From contig CAWDLK010000004.1 of the NCBI GenBank assembly GCA_963803165.1, positions 1 through 64,000 on the forward strand: 64,000 nucleotides of DNA. The letters are read 5' to 3'. Below, piece after piece: positions 8,585 through 18,092 of this stretch. Position 1 is the first letter of the stretch. Each line of letters opens with the position of its first letter. The notes beneath the pieces were generated by a model. The model made no database searches and had not been told where the DNA came from. It saw only the letters and a program-made list of their open reading frames with translations. The position numbers and the translations under genes were made by a program. The DNA is from Changshengia sp963803165. GTDB taxonomy: Bacteria > Chloroflexota > Dormibacteria > Aeolococcales > Aeolococcaceae.

Positions 8585-9773
8585 ATGGACCTCCTCGACA
8601 TCCTGATCGTGCTCCTGGTCGTCGCCTTCTCCTTCTCCGGGTACCGGCGGGGGTTCACCTGGGGCGGCCTGGCCATGGTGGGCCTGGTGGTCGGCGCCGT
8701 GGTCGGAGCGGTGATCGCGCCGCCGCTCACCCGGTGGATGGCCCCCCAGCCGAACAGCCCCGACGAGCCGTACATCGCGGCCGGGATCTTCGTGGTGGCG
8801 GTCCTGTTCTGCGAATGGATCGGCAGCGCCGTCGGGTACCGGGCCCGCGTCCTCACCCTCAAGACCCGCCTGGCCGCCCTGGACTTCGATCGCGGGCAGC
8901 TTCACCAGCTGCGTGGGGGTGCTCTTCATCGCCTGGTTCGTCGGGTTCACCTTCGCCAACAGCTCGCTGGGGGTGGTCAGCGGCCAGATCACGGGCTCGG
9001 CGATCGAGCGTGCGCTGGTCACCATCGCCCCCCAGCCCCCCGCCTTCCTGGCCAAGGTGCAGCAGTTCCTGGAGAACACCGATCTGCCCAACCCCTTCGC
9101 CGGCCTGGCCCCCGCCCTCCCCGACGAGCCGCTCCCGGCGAGCGTCGACACCGCCGGGGTCCGCGCTGCGGCTGCCGACGTCGCGCGGGTGGTGGCATAC
9201 GGCTGCGGTGGCCCCAACGGCGCCGTGGAGGGCTCGGCCTGGCCGGTGGGCCACGACCTGATGCTGACCAACGCCCACGTGGTCGCCGGCTCGTACAGCC
9301 AGGTCGTCTACCCGCCCGGCCGGGGGGCGCTCACGGCCCACCTGGTGCTGCTCGACCCCAACGTCGACGTCGCCATCCTCTACGTCCCCGCCCTCCAGAT
9401 GTCGGCGCTGCCCATCGTGAGCGGCTACCCGGCGGCGGGCACCCAGGGAGCGGTGATCGGGTACCCCGGCGGCGGCGCGGAGGTGACGGTGGCGGCGGCG
9501 GTCCGGGGCACCGAGGACGCCACCATGTGGAACATCTACTACACCGACTACGTCACCCGGCAGACGGTGATCGTCTCCGCCAACGTGATCCCCGGCGACT
9601 TGGGGGGACCGCTCGTCAACCTCGACGGCCAGGTCATCGGGGTCACCTTCGCGATGAGCACCACCACCGCGCGGGAGGGGTACGCGCTGGCCACCTCCGA
9701 CATCACCGGTGACATCCAGGCAGCGGAGGGACGCACCGCGCCGGTCAACGCCGGCTCCTGCGTCAGCGACTGA
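8585..9773 (+). pseudogene. MarP-like CvpA/trypsin protein, frameshifted, catalytic Ser absent
   Basis: About 396 codons. The N-terminal part has four hydrophobic segments of CvpA type (starting MDLLDILIVLLVVAFSFSG) and the C-terminal part is a trypsin-like domain, the layout of mycobacterial MarP, a periplasmic acid-stress protease. The frame breaks at 8894-8896: removing one G from CGCGGGCAG joins LDFDRG to SFTSCVGVLFIAWF. In the protease domain His (LTNAHVV) and Asp (DPNVDVAIL) are visible, but the serine motif reads GDLGGP, with TTG at 9600-9602 where GDSGGP or GNSGGP is expected. One C-to-T change from TCG would explain it. It is therefore either a pseudoprotease, a decaying gene, or a gene with two base errors. 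Confidence 0.8.
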
Positions 9774-9804
9774 GCCGGTCGGCGGTGCCCGAGGAGAAGC
9801 AGAG

Positions 9805-10410
9805 ATGACGGATCACGAGAGCTGGGACCAGCGATACGCCGCCGTCGAGCGGCTCTTCTCGACCGAGCCCGACCCCGCCATGGTGGAGCTGGTCACGCCG
9901 CTGCCCCCGGGCCGGGCCGTCGACCTCGGCGCCGGCGAGGGACGCAACAGCCTCTGGCTGGCCCGCCGAGGGTGGGAGGTCACCGCGGTCGACGGCTCCG
10001 GGGTGGCGCTGGCGCGCATCAGCGCGGCGGCCGGCGGCGAGGGGCTGGGCGTCGCCACCGCCCAGACCGACATCGGCGCCTACCTGGCTCGCGGCGAGAC
10101 CTTTGACCTGGTGGTCATCGCCAACATCCACCCGGCGGCGGAGGAGCGCGCCGCCCTCCTCGGGGCGGCGGCGGGCGCGGTCCGCGCCGGCGGTCACCTC
10201 TTCCTGGTCGGCCATCACCTCGACTCGCTCGGCCGGGTCGGACCGCTCGACCCCGGCCGCCTCTACACCACCGAGGCGCTGGCCGGGGCCCTCCCCGGTC
10301 TGCGCACGCTGCTCCTGGAGCGCCGCGAGCGCTCCCACGGCGGGGACACCGGCGAGCCGCTCACCGACGTCGTGCTCTGGGCCGAGGCTCCCGGGGCCGG
10401 CCCCGTCTGA
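9805..10410 (+). CDS. Class I SAM-dependent methyltransferase
   Basis: A 201-residue methyltransferase. Motif I VDLGAGEGRNSLWLA (SAM-binding glycine loop), the acidic residue of motif II in VTAVDGSG, and FDLVVIANIHP as motif IV are all in place. It resembles the TehB/Methyltransf_25 type of small-molecule methyltransferase; the acceptor is unknown. ATG 9805 is preceded by GAGGAG at 9791-9796, so the longer open frame that extends back into the MarP-like gene is rejected. It lies 31 bases after that gene and may be cotranscribed with it; the next gene faces it. Confidence 0.85.
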   Translation: MTDHESWDQRYAAVERLFSTEPDPAMVELVTPLPPGRAVDLGAGEGRNSLWLARRGWEVTAVDGSGVALARISAAAGGEGLGVATAQTDIGAYLARGETFDLVVIANIHPAAEERAALLGAAAGAVRAGGHLFLVGHHLDSLGRVGPLDPGRLYTTEALAGALPGLRTLLLERRERSHGGDTGEPLTDVVLWAEAPGAGPV

Positions 10411-10446
10411 GGCCGGCTGCACACCCCTCCCCCCGCGGATCCCCGG

Positions 10447-11259
10447 TCAGCGGCGGCGGCCCACCACCCACGCGGTCATCGCGCAACCCGCCAGCGTCCA
10501 GGCCCCCAGCACCAGGAAGGACTCCCCCACCTGGGTCGCCAGGCCGGTGGTGAGCCCGGCGCGCATCACCGCGGCCATGCTCTCGAAGGGCAGCACCTGG
10601 TGGACGTCGTACAGCCAGCCGGGTAGCTGCGAGGCCGGGTAGACGATCGGCGAGAAGAGCAGCACCACGAAGATCAGGGCGTTGACGATGACGTTGGTGA
10701 CCAGCGGGTTGGAGATGGCCAGCGCCAGGGCGTAGCCGACGGTGACCGACATCAGGGCGCAGAGCAGCACCGCCGGGATCAGGATGGGCGAGAGCGAGAG
10801 CTGGATGCCGTACCGCCAGGTGGCGACCAGCAGCGCCAGTGCCGTCCCCGGCAGCGCCAGCGCCGTGAAGAGGCTGAAGGTCGAGACGGCGTGGGCGCTC
10901 CGCGGCACCGGCAGCGACCAGACGTAGTCGAAGGTCCCCCGCAGCTTGTCCATCATCACCGCGTTGGGCACCATCACGAAGCCGAGCGGGATGAGCGCCA
11001 GGGTGGGGGCGCCGGTGGCGATGTAGAGCGCCCGTGCGCTGGTGATCTGCGGGTAGAAGAACCCGTACATCAGCACCATCCCCGCCCCCATCATGGTCTG
11101 GATCACCACCATCATGGCGACCCACGGGCGCATCTCCCCCCAGTCGTAGCGGAGCATGGAGCGCAGGCTGCCCATCCAGTAGGGGAGCCCAGAACGCAGA
11201 TCGCGGCCGGGCGGCAGGAGGTCGTCGCGGCGCCCGACCTCGACGGCGGCGGCGGTCAC
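10447..11259 (-). CDS. ABC-2 type permease, second of a pair
   Basis: A 270-residue ABC transporter membrane subunit with about six hydrophobic helices (for example MMVVIQTMMGAGMVLMYGFF) and a conserved core PASQLPGWLYDVHQVLPFES that matches the same region of the adjacent permease. The pair is paralogous (both end in WVVGRR or WALGRR), so they probably form a heterodimer with the ATPase encoded upstream. The GTG at 11259 overlaps the TGA of the preceding gene (GTGA), which fixes the start. Export of a lipid, drug or polysaccharide-like substrate is typical of the type; the substrate is not readable. Confidence 0.88.
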   Translation of the reverse strand: MTAAAVEVGRRDDLLPPGRDLRSGLPYWMGSLRSMLRYDWGEMRPWVAMMVVIQTMMGAGMVLMYGFFYPQITSARALYIATGAPTLALIPLGFVMVPNAVMMDKLRGTFDYVWSLPVPRSAHAVSTFSLFTALALPGTALALLVATWRYGIQLSLSPILIPAVLLCALMSVTVGYALALAISNPLVTNVIVNALIFVVLLFSPIVYPASQLPGWLYDVHQVLPFESMAAVMRAGLTTGLATQVGESFLVLGAWTLAGCAMTAWVVGRRR

Positions 11260-12039
11260 GGCCGCCGGCCCAGCGCCCAGCCCGCCAGCCCCGCGGCGAT
11301 CACCGTCCACACCCCGATCACGGCGTAGGCGGTGGGGACGGCCGTTCCCCCCGACGAGGTCAGCCCCGCGCGGATGACCACCGCCATGTGGCGGAAGGGG
11401 AACCACCAGTTGAGGTCGTTGAGCCAGGCGGGCATCTGGCTCGCCGGGTAGAGGATCGGCACGAAGCCGAAGATGATGAACACCAGCATCTGGCTGATCA
11501 GCTGAGTGACCATCGGCGCCGAGATGGCGTGGGCGAGGGCGTAGCCGAGCATGGTGCCGGCGAAGGCGGTGAGCAGCACGGCCGGGATGATCATCGGCGA
11601 GATCTGGAGGGGCAGGCCGTAGCGGAGCTGCCCCACCGCCAGGGAGACCACCACCGCCGGCAGTCCGCAGAGGAGGCACACCGTGTACCAGGCGGCGGCG
11701 CTCACCGAGCGGCTGATCGGCAGGGTGCGCATGTACTCGTAGCTGCCCGCGGTCCGCTGTTGCGCGACCAGCTGGGGCCCCAGGACGAGCCCCACGATGA
11801 GCAGGTTGATGACGGGGACGCCGGTCACCACGTAGAGCGCCGCGCTCACCGGGATCTGGCGAAAGAAGAGCGAGATGCCGAGCACGAAGCCGACCCCGGA
11901 GAGCGCCTGGACGACGGTGATGGTGAGCAGCCAGATGCGCAGGCTGGCGAGGTGCCAGTGGACCATGGAGACGTAGTCGCGACCCCAGCGGCCGATCCCC
12001 CGGTCGACGCCGCCGAGCGGCAGGCTCAGGGCGCCGGCG

Positions 12040-12053
<14 letters not shown>
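11256..12053 (-). CDS. ABC-2 type permease, first of a pair
   Basis: A 265-residue integral membrane protein, the first permease of the pair. A short N-terminal cytoplasmic stretch is followed by about six helices, with PASQMPAWLNDLNWWFPFRH aligned to the homologous segment of the next gene. ATG 12053 lies 14 bases inside the end of the ATPase gene, so translation is coupled. Together with the ATPase and the second permease it makes a complete three-gene exporter. Confidence 0.88.
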
Positions 12054-12999
<946 letters not shown>

Positions 13000-13075
13000 G
13001 GGCGGCGATTATCCCCGAAACGCTGGCCCGGTCGCGCCGCGAGTCCGCCCGCCCGGCGTCCCTCTCGACGGCGGC

Positions 13076-14338
13076 TCACCCCGAGCGGCGCAGCGCGTCG
13101 GTGAGGTGTATGCGCGCGCCGAAACGGAGCACGGAGTTGGCGTAGATGCGCGCCCCCAGCCAGCTCATCCCACCGATGCTGGCCAGCACCAGCACCACCG
13201 CGAGCAGGCCCTGCCAGAGCGGCACCCCCCCGGCGGCCATGCGGATCGACATCAGCACCGGCGTGAACGGCGGCACCAGCGAGAGCACCGCATTGAGGGT
13301 CGCCAGCCCCGACGGGACCGCGCCGCCGCCGGTCACCGCGTCGATCGCCGGGATGGCGACGACGTAGGCGAGCAGCCAGGTCACGACCAGCAGCATCGTG
13401 ACGGGCACGGTGGCGCTGCTCACCTCCTCGACGCGCGAGACCAGCGAGGCGGTCGCGGCCAGCATCAGCGCGTAGAGGATGAAGCCGAGCACGAACCACA
13501 TCACCCCGACCGCCACCGCGCCCACGGCGGCCCCGGGGAGGCTGAGCACCCCGGTTGGCACGGTGAAGAGCAGCCCGCAGACGGCGATGATGCCGAGCTG
13601 GATCAGCCCGACCAGGCCGATGCCGATCACCTTGCCGAGCAGGAGCTGGCCGGCCCGCACCGTGGAGAGCAGGATCTCCACCACGCGGCTCGCCTTCTCG
13701 GCGACCACGCCCTGCCCGATCACGCCCCCGTAGAGGCTGATGAAGAGATAGAGGGCAAAGGCCATGATGAAGCCGATGATCGGCCCCTGCAGCTCGGCGG
13801 CGCTCACCGGCTGCAGGGTGTCGACATGGATGGAGGCGGCGTTGACGGCACGCGCGACCTGCGCCGGGTCGAGCCCGGCCCCGCTCAGGGTGGTGTTCAG
13901 CACGCTCTGCTTGGCCAGCGAGTCGAGGGCGGTGCGGAGCGGCGTGTCGAGGCCGCTCTTGACCACCACGAGGGGCGCGCCGGGGGCACCGGTGACCAGG
14001 GCGTCGAGGGTGCCGTCGCGAACCTTGGCGCTGCCCTGGGCCTGGGTGGCGACGTCCGTCACCGTGACCTTGAAGCCGAGCGAGGGCGCGGCGGCCTCGA
14101 GCGGCTGCGCGAGCGACTGCGCCGCGCCGCTGAAGCCCACGTGATAGGTCGTCGTGGTGTTGATCCTGTCGATCACCAGCAGCTGGAGCAGCGCGTACAC
14201 CGCCAGCAGGGCGACCGCGATCACCGTCCCGATGAGGAAGACCTTGCCGCGGATGCGGGTGGCGAACTCGCGGCGGGCGATGATGTACACGGCGCGCTGC
14301 GGGCTGAGCTCGCCTCCACGATCGGCCCCTGTGCTCAT
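13076..14338 (-). CDS. ABC-2 permease, NatB-like
   Basis: A 420-residue membrane protein of the NatB/YhaP type. An N-terminal cytosolic and TM1 segment (AVYIIARREFATRIRGKVFL) is followed by a roughly 150-residue extracytoplasmic domain and then five or six helices near the C-terminus, including the typical VVEILLSTVRAGQLLLGKVI segment. The ATG at 14338 overlaps the ATPase stop (ATGA), so longer frames are rejected. With the upstream NatA-like ATPase it forms a two-gene exporter; NatAB pumps Na+ in Bacillus, but many relatives export other compounds. Confidence 0.88.
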   Translation of the reverse strand: MSTGADRGGELSPQRAVYIIARREFATRIRGKVFLIGTVIAVALLAVYALLQLLVIDRINTTTTYHVGFSGAAQSLAQPLEAAAPSLGFKVTVTDVATQAQGSAKVRDGTLDALVTGAPGAPLVVVKSGLDTPLRTALDSLAKQSVLNTTLSGAGLDPAQVARAVNAASIHVDTLQPVSAAELQGPIIGFIMAFALYLFISLYGGVIGQGVVAEKASRVVEILLSTVRAGQLLLGKVIGIGLVGLIQLGIIAVCGLLFTVPTGVLSLPGAAVGAVAVGVMWFVLGFILYALMLAATASLVSRVEEVSSATVPVTMLLVVTWLLAYVVAIPAIDAVTGGGAVPSGLATLNAVLSLVPPFTPVLMSIRMAAGGVPLWQGLLAVVLVLASIGGMSWLGARIYANSVLRFGARIHLTDALRRSG

Positions 14339-15246
14339 CGGACGGCCTCCTCGGCGACCACGCTGCGGAAGAGCTCGGTGAGGGAGGGCAGGTCGCGGCG
14401 GAACTCGTGGACCGGCCCGGTGGTGAGCGCGACCTGGAGCACGGCCTGGTCGGTCTCCGGCGCCTCCATCTCGACCAGGGCACGCGAGCCTTCCTGGCGC
14501 ACCAGGGACGCCCCGGGCACCCAGCCCACCCAGCCCGCGGGCGCGTCCGGGGCATCGACCCAGAAGCGGGCCGGCCCCTCGCTGCGCAGCTCCGCCACCG
14601 ACCCGGCGGCGATCATGCGGCCGCCCCGGATGATGCCCACCCGGTCGCAGAGCTGCTCCACCAGGTCGAGCTGGTGGCTGGAGAAGAGCACCGAGGTCCC
14701 GCCCTCGGCCTGCTCGCGCAGCACCGCGCTCATCACGTCCACGGCCACCGGGTCGAGACCCGAGAAGGGCTCGTCGAGGACCAGCACGTCGGGCGCGTGG
14801 AGGAGCGCCGCGGCCAGCTGCACCCGCTGCTGGTTGCCCTGGCTCAGCTTCTGGAGCTGCTCGCCGCCGCGATCGGCCAGGCCGAGCCGCTCCAGCCACC
14901 GCGCCGAGGCGGCGCGCGCACCGGGGGCGGGCATGCCGTGGAGCTCGGCCAGGTAGACCAGCTGCTCGGTCACCCCCATGGTGGGGTAGAGGCCCCGCTC
15001 CTCGGGCATGTAGCCGATCCGCCTCCGGGTGGCGAAGGTGATCGGCTCCCCACCCCAGCGCACCTCGCCGGCGTCGGCGCTGAGCACGCCCAGGACGATG
15101 CGCATGGTGGTGGTCTTGCCCGCGCCATTGGGCCCGACGAAGCCGAACAGCTCGCCCGCCCGGACCTCGAAGCTCAGCTCCTCGAGGGCGACCACGCTCC
15201 CGTACCGCTTCGACACCCCGTCGATCTCCAGCACCCCGGCGGCCAC
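14335..15246 (-). CDS. ABC transporter ATPase, NatA-like
   Basis: A 303-residue ATPase: Walker A GPNGAGKTT, Q-loop YMPEERGLYP, signature LSQGNQQRVQ, Walker B LVLDEPFSGLDPV and switch FSSHQ. The YMPEERGL and SQGNQQ forms are typical of the NatA/YhaQ branch. The C-terminal 80 residues are a regulatory extension. It is the first gene of a two-gene unit with the permease; its start faces the SPFH gene across a 101-base divergent region that contains two small palindromes. Confidence 0.9.
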   Translation of the reverse strand: MAAGVLEIDGVSKRYGSVVALEELSFEVRAGELFGFVGPNGAGKTTTMRIVLGVLSADAGEVRWGGEPITFATRRRIGYMPEERGLYPTMGVTEQLVYLAELHGMPAPGARAASARWLERLGLADRGGEQLQKLSQGNQQRVQLAAALLHAPDVLVLDEPFSGLDPVAVDVMSAVLREQAEGGTSVLFSSHQLDLVEQLCDRVGIIRGGRMIAAGSVAELRSEGPARFWVDAPDAPAGWVGWVPGASLVRQEGSRALVEMEAPETDQAVLQVALTTGPVHEFRRDLPSLTELFRSVVAEEAVR

Positions 15247-15269
15247 GGCCAGCGCCTCCCTGGTAAATC

Positions 15270-15291
15270 TGATATCAACATGATAGTATCA
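15270..15291. promoter_or_regulatory. Twin palindromes in divergent promoter (candidate operator)
   Basis: TGATATCA at 15270-15277 is followed by TGATA-G-TATCA at 15281-15291. Both are perfect palindromes built on TGATA/TATCA and lie in the most AT-rich spot of the local sequence, between the NatA-like gene (minus) and the SPFH gene (plus). A ribbon-helix-helix protein encoded two genes downstream (16311-16520) is a natural candidate to bind here; that link is inference. Confidence 0.45.
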
Positions 15292-15347
15292 AAGCAAGCC
15301 GCCGGGAGTCCACCCGGAGGCGGAGGCCAAGCCGAGGAGGAGTGACC

Positions 15348-16295
15348 ATGGCAGCCAGCGCAATCCCGACCGATGTCCCGCCGCCGGCGCGGGTGCCGAT
15401 GACCGAGCGGATCAAGCAGGCGACCTCGGGCCCCTGGGCGCTGACCCTGATCATCGTGGTGGTGCTCGCCTGCATCGCCATGTTCGTGGTCGGCGGGCTG
15501 CTCGCCAACCAATCCGGCGGAGGTCAGCCGACGGTCGGCATCCTGATCGGCGTCGGCATCCTCGCCTTCCTCTGCGACTGGGTGGCCTTCCGCGGGCTGA
15601 CCCAGGTGGTGCCCGGGGAGGCGCGGGTGGTCCAGATCTTCGGGCGCTACGTCGGCACCGTCCGCAGGCCCGGCCTGTGCTGGGTCAACCCCTTCACCGA
15701 GCGGCGCAAGGTCTCCACCCGTATCCGCAACTACGAGACCGCGGTGGCCAAGGTCAACGACGCCGACGGCAACCCCATCGAGATCGCGGCCGTGGTCGTC
15801 TGGCAGGTGCAGGACACGGCGGAGGCGCTCTACGAGGTCGACGACTTTGCCCGCTTCGTCGACATCCAGACCGAGACCGCGGTGCGGCACGTGGCCAGCA
15901 TCCACCCCTACGACGCCCACGAGGACGGGCAGCTCTCGCTGCGGCAGAATGCCGCCGAGATCACCAGCCAGCTCACCGCGGAGATCGCGGAGCGGGTGGC
16001 GCCCGCCGGGGTCAAGATCGTCGAGTCCCGGCTGACCCGCCTCTCCTTCGCCCCCGAGATCGCCCAGGCGATGCTGCGGCGCCAGCAGGCGAGCGCGGTC
16101 GTGGCCGCCCGCAAGACCATCGTCGAGGGTGCCGTGGGCATGGTCGAGCTGGCGCTGGGGCGCATCAAGGAGCGCGAGATCGTGGACCTGGACTCGGAGC
16201 GCAAGGCCGCGATGGTGTCCAACCTGCTGGTGGTCCTCTGCAGCGAGCAGAACACCCAGCCCATCGTCAACGCCGGCACCCTGTACCAGGGCTAG
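15348..16295 (+). CDS. SPFH (stomatin/prohibitin-like) membrane protein
   Basis: A 315-residue protein with two N-terminal membrane segments (about residues 31-53 and 62-80), then an SPFH domain starting at QVVPGEARVVQIFGRYVGTV and a helical C-terminus rich in Ala, Glu and Arg. SPFH proteins scaffold membrane microdomains or control membrane proteases. ATG 15348 has GAGGAGG directly upstream (15334-15340); an in-frame GTG two codons earlier is less well placed. The RHH gene follows after 15 bases. I know the SPFH plus small RHH arrangement from actinobacterial genomes, so the two probably work or are regulated together. Confidence 0.88.
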   Translation: MAASAIPTDVPPPARVPMTERIKQATSGPWALTLIIVVVLACIAMFVVGGLLANQSGGGQPTVGILIGVGILAFLCDWVAFRGLTQVVPGEARVVQIFGRYVGTVRRPGLCWVNPFTERRKVSTRIRNYETAVAKVNDADGNPIEIAAVVVWQVQDTAEALYEVDDFARFVDIQTETAVRHVASIHPYDAHEDGQLSLRQNAAEITSQLTAEIAERVAPAGVKIVESRLTRLSFAPEIAQAMLRRQQASAVVAARKTIVEGAVGMVELALGRIKEREIVDLDSERKAAMVSNLLVVLCSEQNTQPIVNAGTLYQG

Positions 16296-16310
16296 GCGGA
16301 CACCGACGCG

Positions 16311-16520
16311 GTGGCTGAGCGCAAGAGCCTGCTGCTGAGGCTCGACCCGGCCGTGCACGACGCGATCGCCCGCTGGGCCGGCGACGAGCTGCGCAGCAGC
16401 AACGCGCAGATCGAGTTTCTGCTGCGGCGGGCGCTCGCGTCCGCGGGCCGGCTGCCGTCCAACGCGGGCGATCTGCCCCGCCGCGGCCGGCCCCCGCGCG
16501 ACCAGGCTGCCTCCGGGTAG
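16311..16520 (+). CDS. Ribbon-helix-helix (Arc-type) DNA-binding protein
   Basis: A 69-residue protein with GTG start. The pattern KSLLLRLDPAVHDAIARWA then a helix with NAQIEFLLRRAL is the beta strand and two helices of an Arc/CopG-type fold. The C-terminal 20 residues are basic and proline-rich, probably disordered. It lies 15 bases after the SPFH gene and is probably in one transcript with it. It likely binds a short palindrome as a dimer; the twin TGATA/TATCA sites ahead of the SPFH gene fit autoregulation. Confidence 0.8.
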   Translation: MAERKSLLLRLDPAVHDAIARWAGDELRSSNAQIEFLLRRALASAGRLPSNAGDLPRRGRPPRDQAASG

Positions 16521-16585
16521 CGGACCGCCGCCCGGGTGACCGTCGCGACCACCGGCCGCTCCCGACCCGTGTACCCTCCGCGGTG

Positions 16586-16867
16586 ATGGCCTCGTACCGC
16601 CTGGTGGCCGACGTCAGCACCGGCAGCCCCGAGCGCATCCGCGCGGTGATGGCCCGCCTCTTCCCGGCCGGGGTGACCGAGACCGCGGACGGCTTCCACG
16701 TCGAGGCGGAGCGGGCCGGGGAGAGCGCGCGCGAGCTCAATCGCGACATCCTCTCGGCGCTGCGCAGGGAGGAGCGGCGGACCCGGCTGCGCGCCGAGTG
16801 GACCTCCGGCGGCACCACCGAGCGCTTCTTCGACTACGTGCCCAAGGGGACGCGCCCCGCGCGCTGA
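16586..16867 (+). CDS. Small hypothetical protein (93 aa)
   Basis: A small acidic/basic mixed protein with an alpha/beta pattern: ASYRLVADVSTGSPERIRAV then a strand DGFHVEAERAG and a helix ARELNRDILSALRREER. No family recognised. A GTG at 16583 immediately precedes the ATG used here; either may start. It is 65 bases after the RHH gene on the same strand and could be the third gene of that unit. The next gene is convergent. Confidence 0.6.
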   Translation: MASYRLVADVSTGSPERIRAVMARLFPAGVTETADGFHVEAERAGESARELNRDILSALRREERRTRLRAEWTSGGTTERFFDYVPKGTRPAR

Positions 16868-16899
16868 GGCCGGCCGCGTGAGCGGTCGGTGAGCGGGCG

Positions 16900-17589
16900 T
16901 CAGGCGGACGCCACCGGGTCGCTGCGATCCTCGATCTCCCAGGCGTGGTCGAGCACGTGCCAGGCGATCCGCCGCGCCGCGTAGCGGGGCGGCCACCGGT
17001 GGGGCGGATCCTCCACGGCGGGGTGGGCACCGGCCGCGCCGCGCAGAGCCGCGGCGATGGCGATGCGCTGCGGCTCGCGGCCGGCAGGATCGCCCGGGGC
17101 CGGACGCGGGAGGTGGAGGCCCAGCTTGCGGGCGTACGCCTCCACCTCGCTGCCGACGACGTGCTCGACGATCGCGTCGCGGTCGCGGCCGCCGCCGCGC
17201 GGGCCCTTGCGCAGCGATGCAGGCGCGCCGGCGGCGATGCCGTCGAAGTGCGCCCAGGCTGCGTCCAGGATGGCCACCAGCCGCTCCGCCTCCGCCGCCG
17301 CCAGCGGCTCCCGGTCACGCCGGGAGAGCCCGTGCGGGACCCCGAAGTCGATCGCCGGCGAGCCGGACAGACGCTCCACGACCTCGATCCGCGCCGGGTC
17401 GGGCGGCCCCAGGCCCGCCGCCCGGACCACCGGAGCGTAGCGGTGCCAGTAGTCGCCCAGCCTCTCGATCGCGGCCTCCTCACCGCGCCCGGAGCGGGAC
17501 CACCCGGGCCAGTCCAGCGCGGACGCGAAGCTGAGCCGGGAGCCGGACTCGAGGCAGATCGCGACCGCGCCGTCAGCGGGGGCGGGCAC
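16900..17589 (-). CDS. Hypothetical protein, possibly DinB-like
   Basis: A 229-residue soluble protein. The centre has RKGPRGGGRDRDAIVEHV and the C-terminus RRIAWHVLDHAWEIEDR, a form seen in uncharacterised actinobacterial proteins with a helical-bundle (DinB-like) C-terminal half. If so, the conserved His residues could bind a metal. No catalytic function can be assigned. An in-frame alternative start slightly downstream cannot be excluded. The gene upstream on the same strand is the small membrane protein at 17622. Confidence 0.65.
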   Translation of the reverse strand: MPAPADGAVAICLESGSRLSFASALDWPGWSRSGRGEEAAIERLGDYWHRYAPVVRAAGLGPPDPARIEVVERLSGSPAIDFGVPHGLSRRDREPLAAAEAERLVAILDAAWAHFDGIAAGAPASLRKGPRGGGRDRDAIVEHVVGSEVEAYARKLGLHLPRPAPGDPAGREPQRIAIAAALRGAAGAHPAVEDPPHRWPPRYAARRIAWHVLDHAWEIEDRSDPVASA

Positions 17590-17621
17590 CGGACCGCTCC
17601 ATGGTCTCGAGCTCCCCCGGC

Positions 17622-18017
17622 TCAGGCGTCGGTGTGCCGCTCCGCGTCGAGGGCTCGCAGACGGTCGCGGGCGACGCCGAAGGTGTTCGCAGTGACGAGC
17701 AGCGCCACCGTGTTGACGAGCAGGAGGAGCACCAGCACCGCGATCGGGGCGGCGAGGCTGCCCGAGCTCAGGCCATCAGAGGCGGAGGGGACGATCCCCG
17801 CCAGCAGCACCGCGAGCAGGACCTCGATCGCCCACAGCCCCACCATCGCGGCCCGGGGTCCCCTCGCCTCCGCGATCAGGTTGGCGCGCCGCGCGATCAG
17901 GGTGGTGCGGCGCCACATCTCGGCGTCGAGGTGCCGCCGGCTGCGCTCGTCGGAGGCGTCGCCGGCAGCCTCGATCAGGGCGAGGTCCGAGAGCCGGCTG
18001 ATGTCGTCATCGGGCAT
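17622..18017 (-). CDS. Small membrane protein, unknown
   Basis: A 131-residue protein with a charged helical N-terminus (about 55 residues), two hydrophobic segments (MVGLWAIEVLLAVLLAGIV and APIAVLVLLLLVNTVALLV) and a short charged tail. This hairpin topology gives a small inner-membrane protein with both ends on the same side. No family recognised. Upstream, 75 bases separate it from proline dehydrogenase on the same strand. Confidence 0.65.
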   Translation of the reverse strand: MPDDDISRLSDLALIEAAGDASDERSRRHLDAEMWRRTTLIARRANLIAEARGPRAAMVGLWAIEVLLAVLLAGIVPSASDGLSSGSLAAPIAVLVLLLLVNTVALLVTANTFGVARDRLRALDAERHTDA

Positions 18018-18092
18018 GGTGCCCCCTCCCTGTGGACGCGTGGCCGTCAGTGTCGGGAAGCCACGACCGCGCTGTCAAGGAACGGCCGCGAT

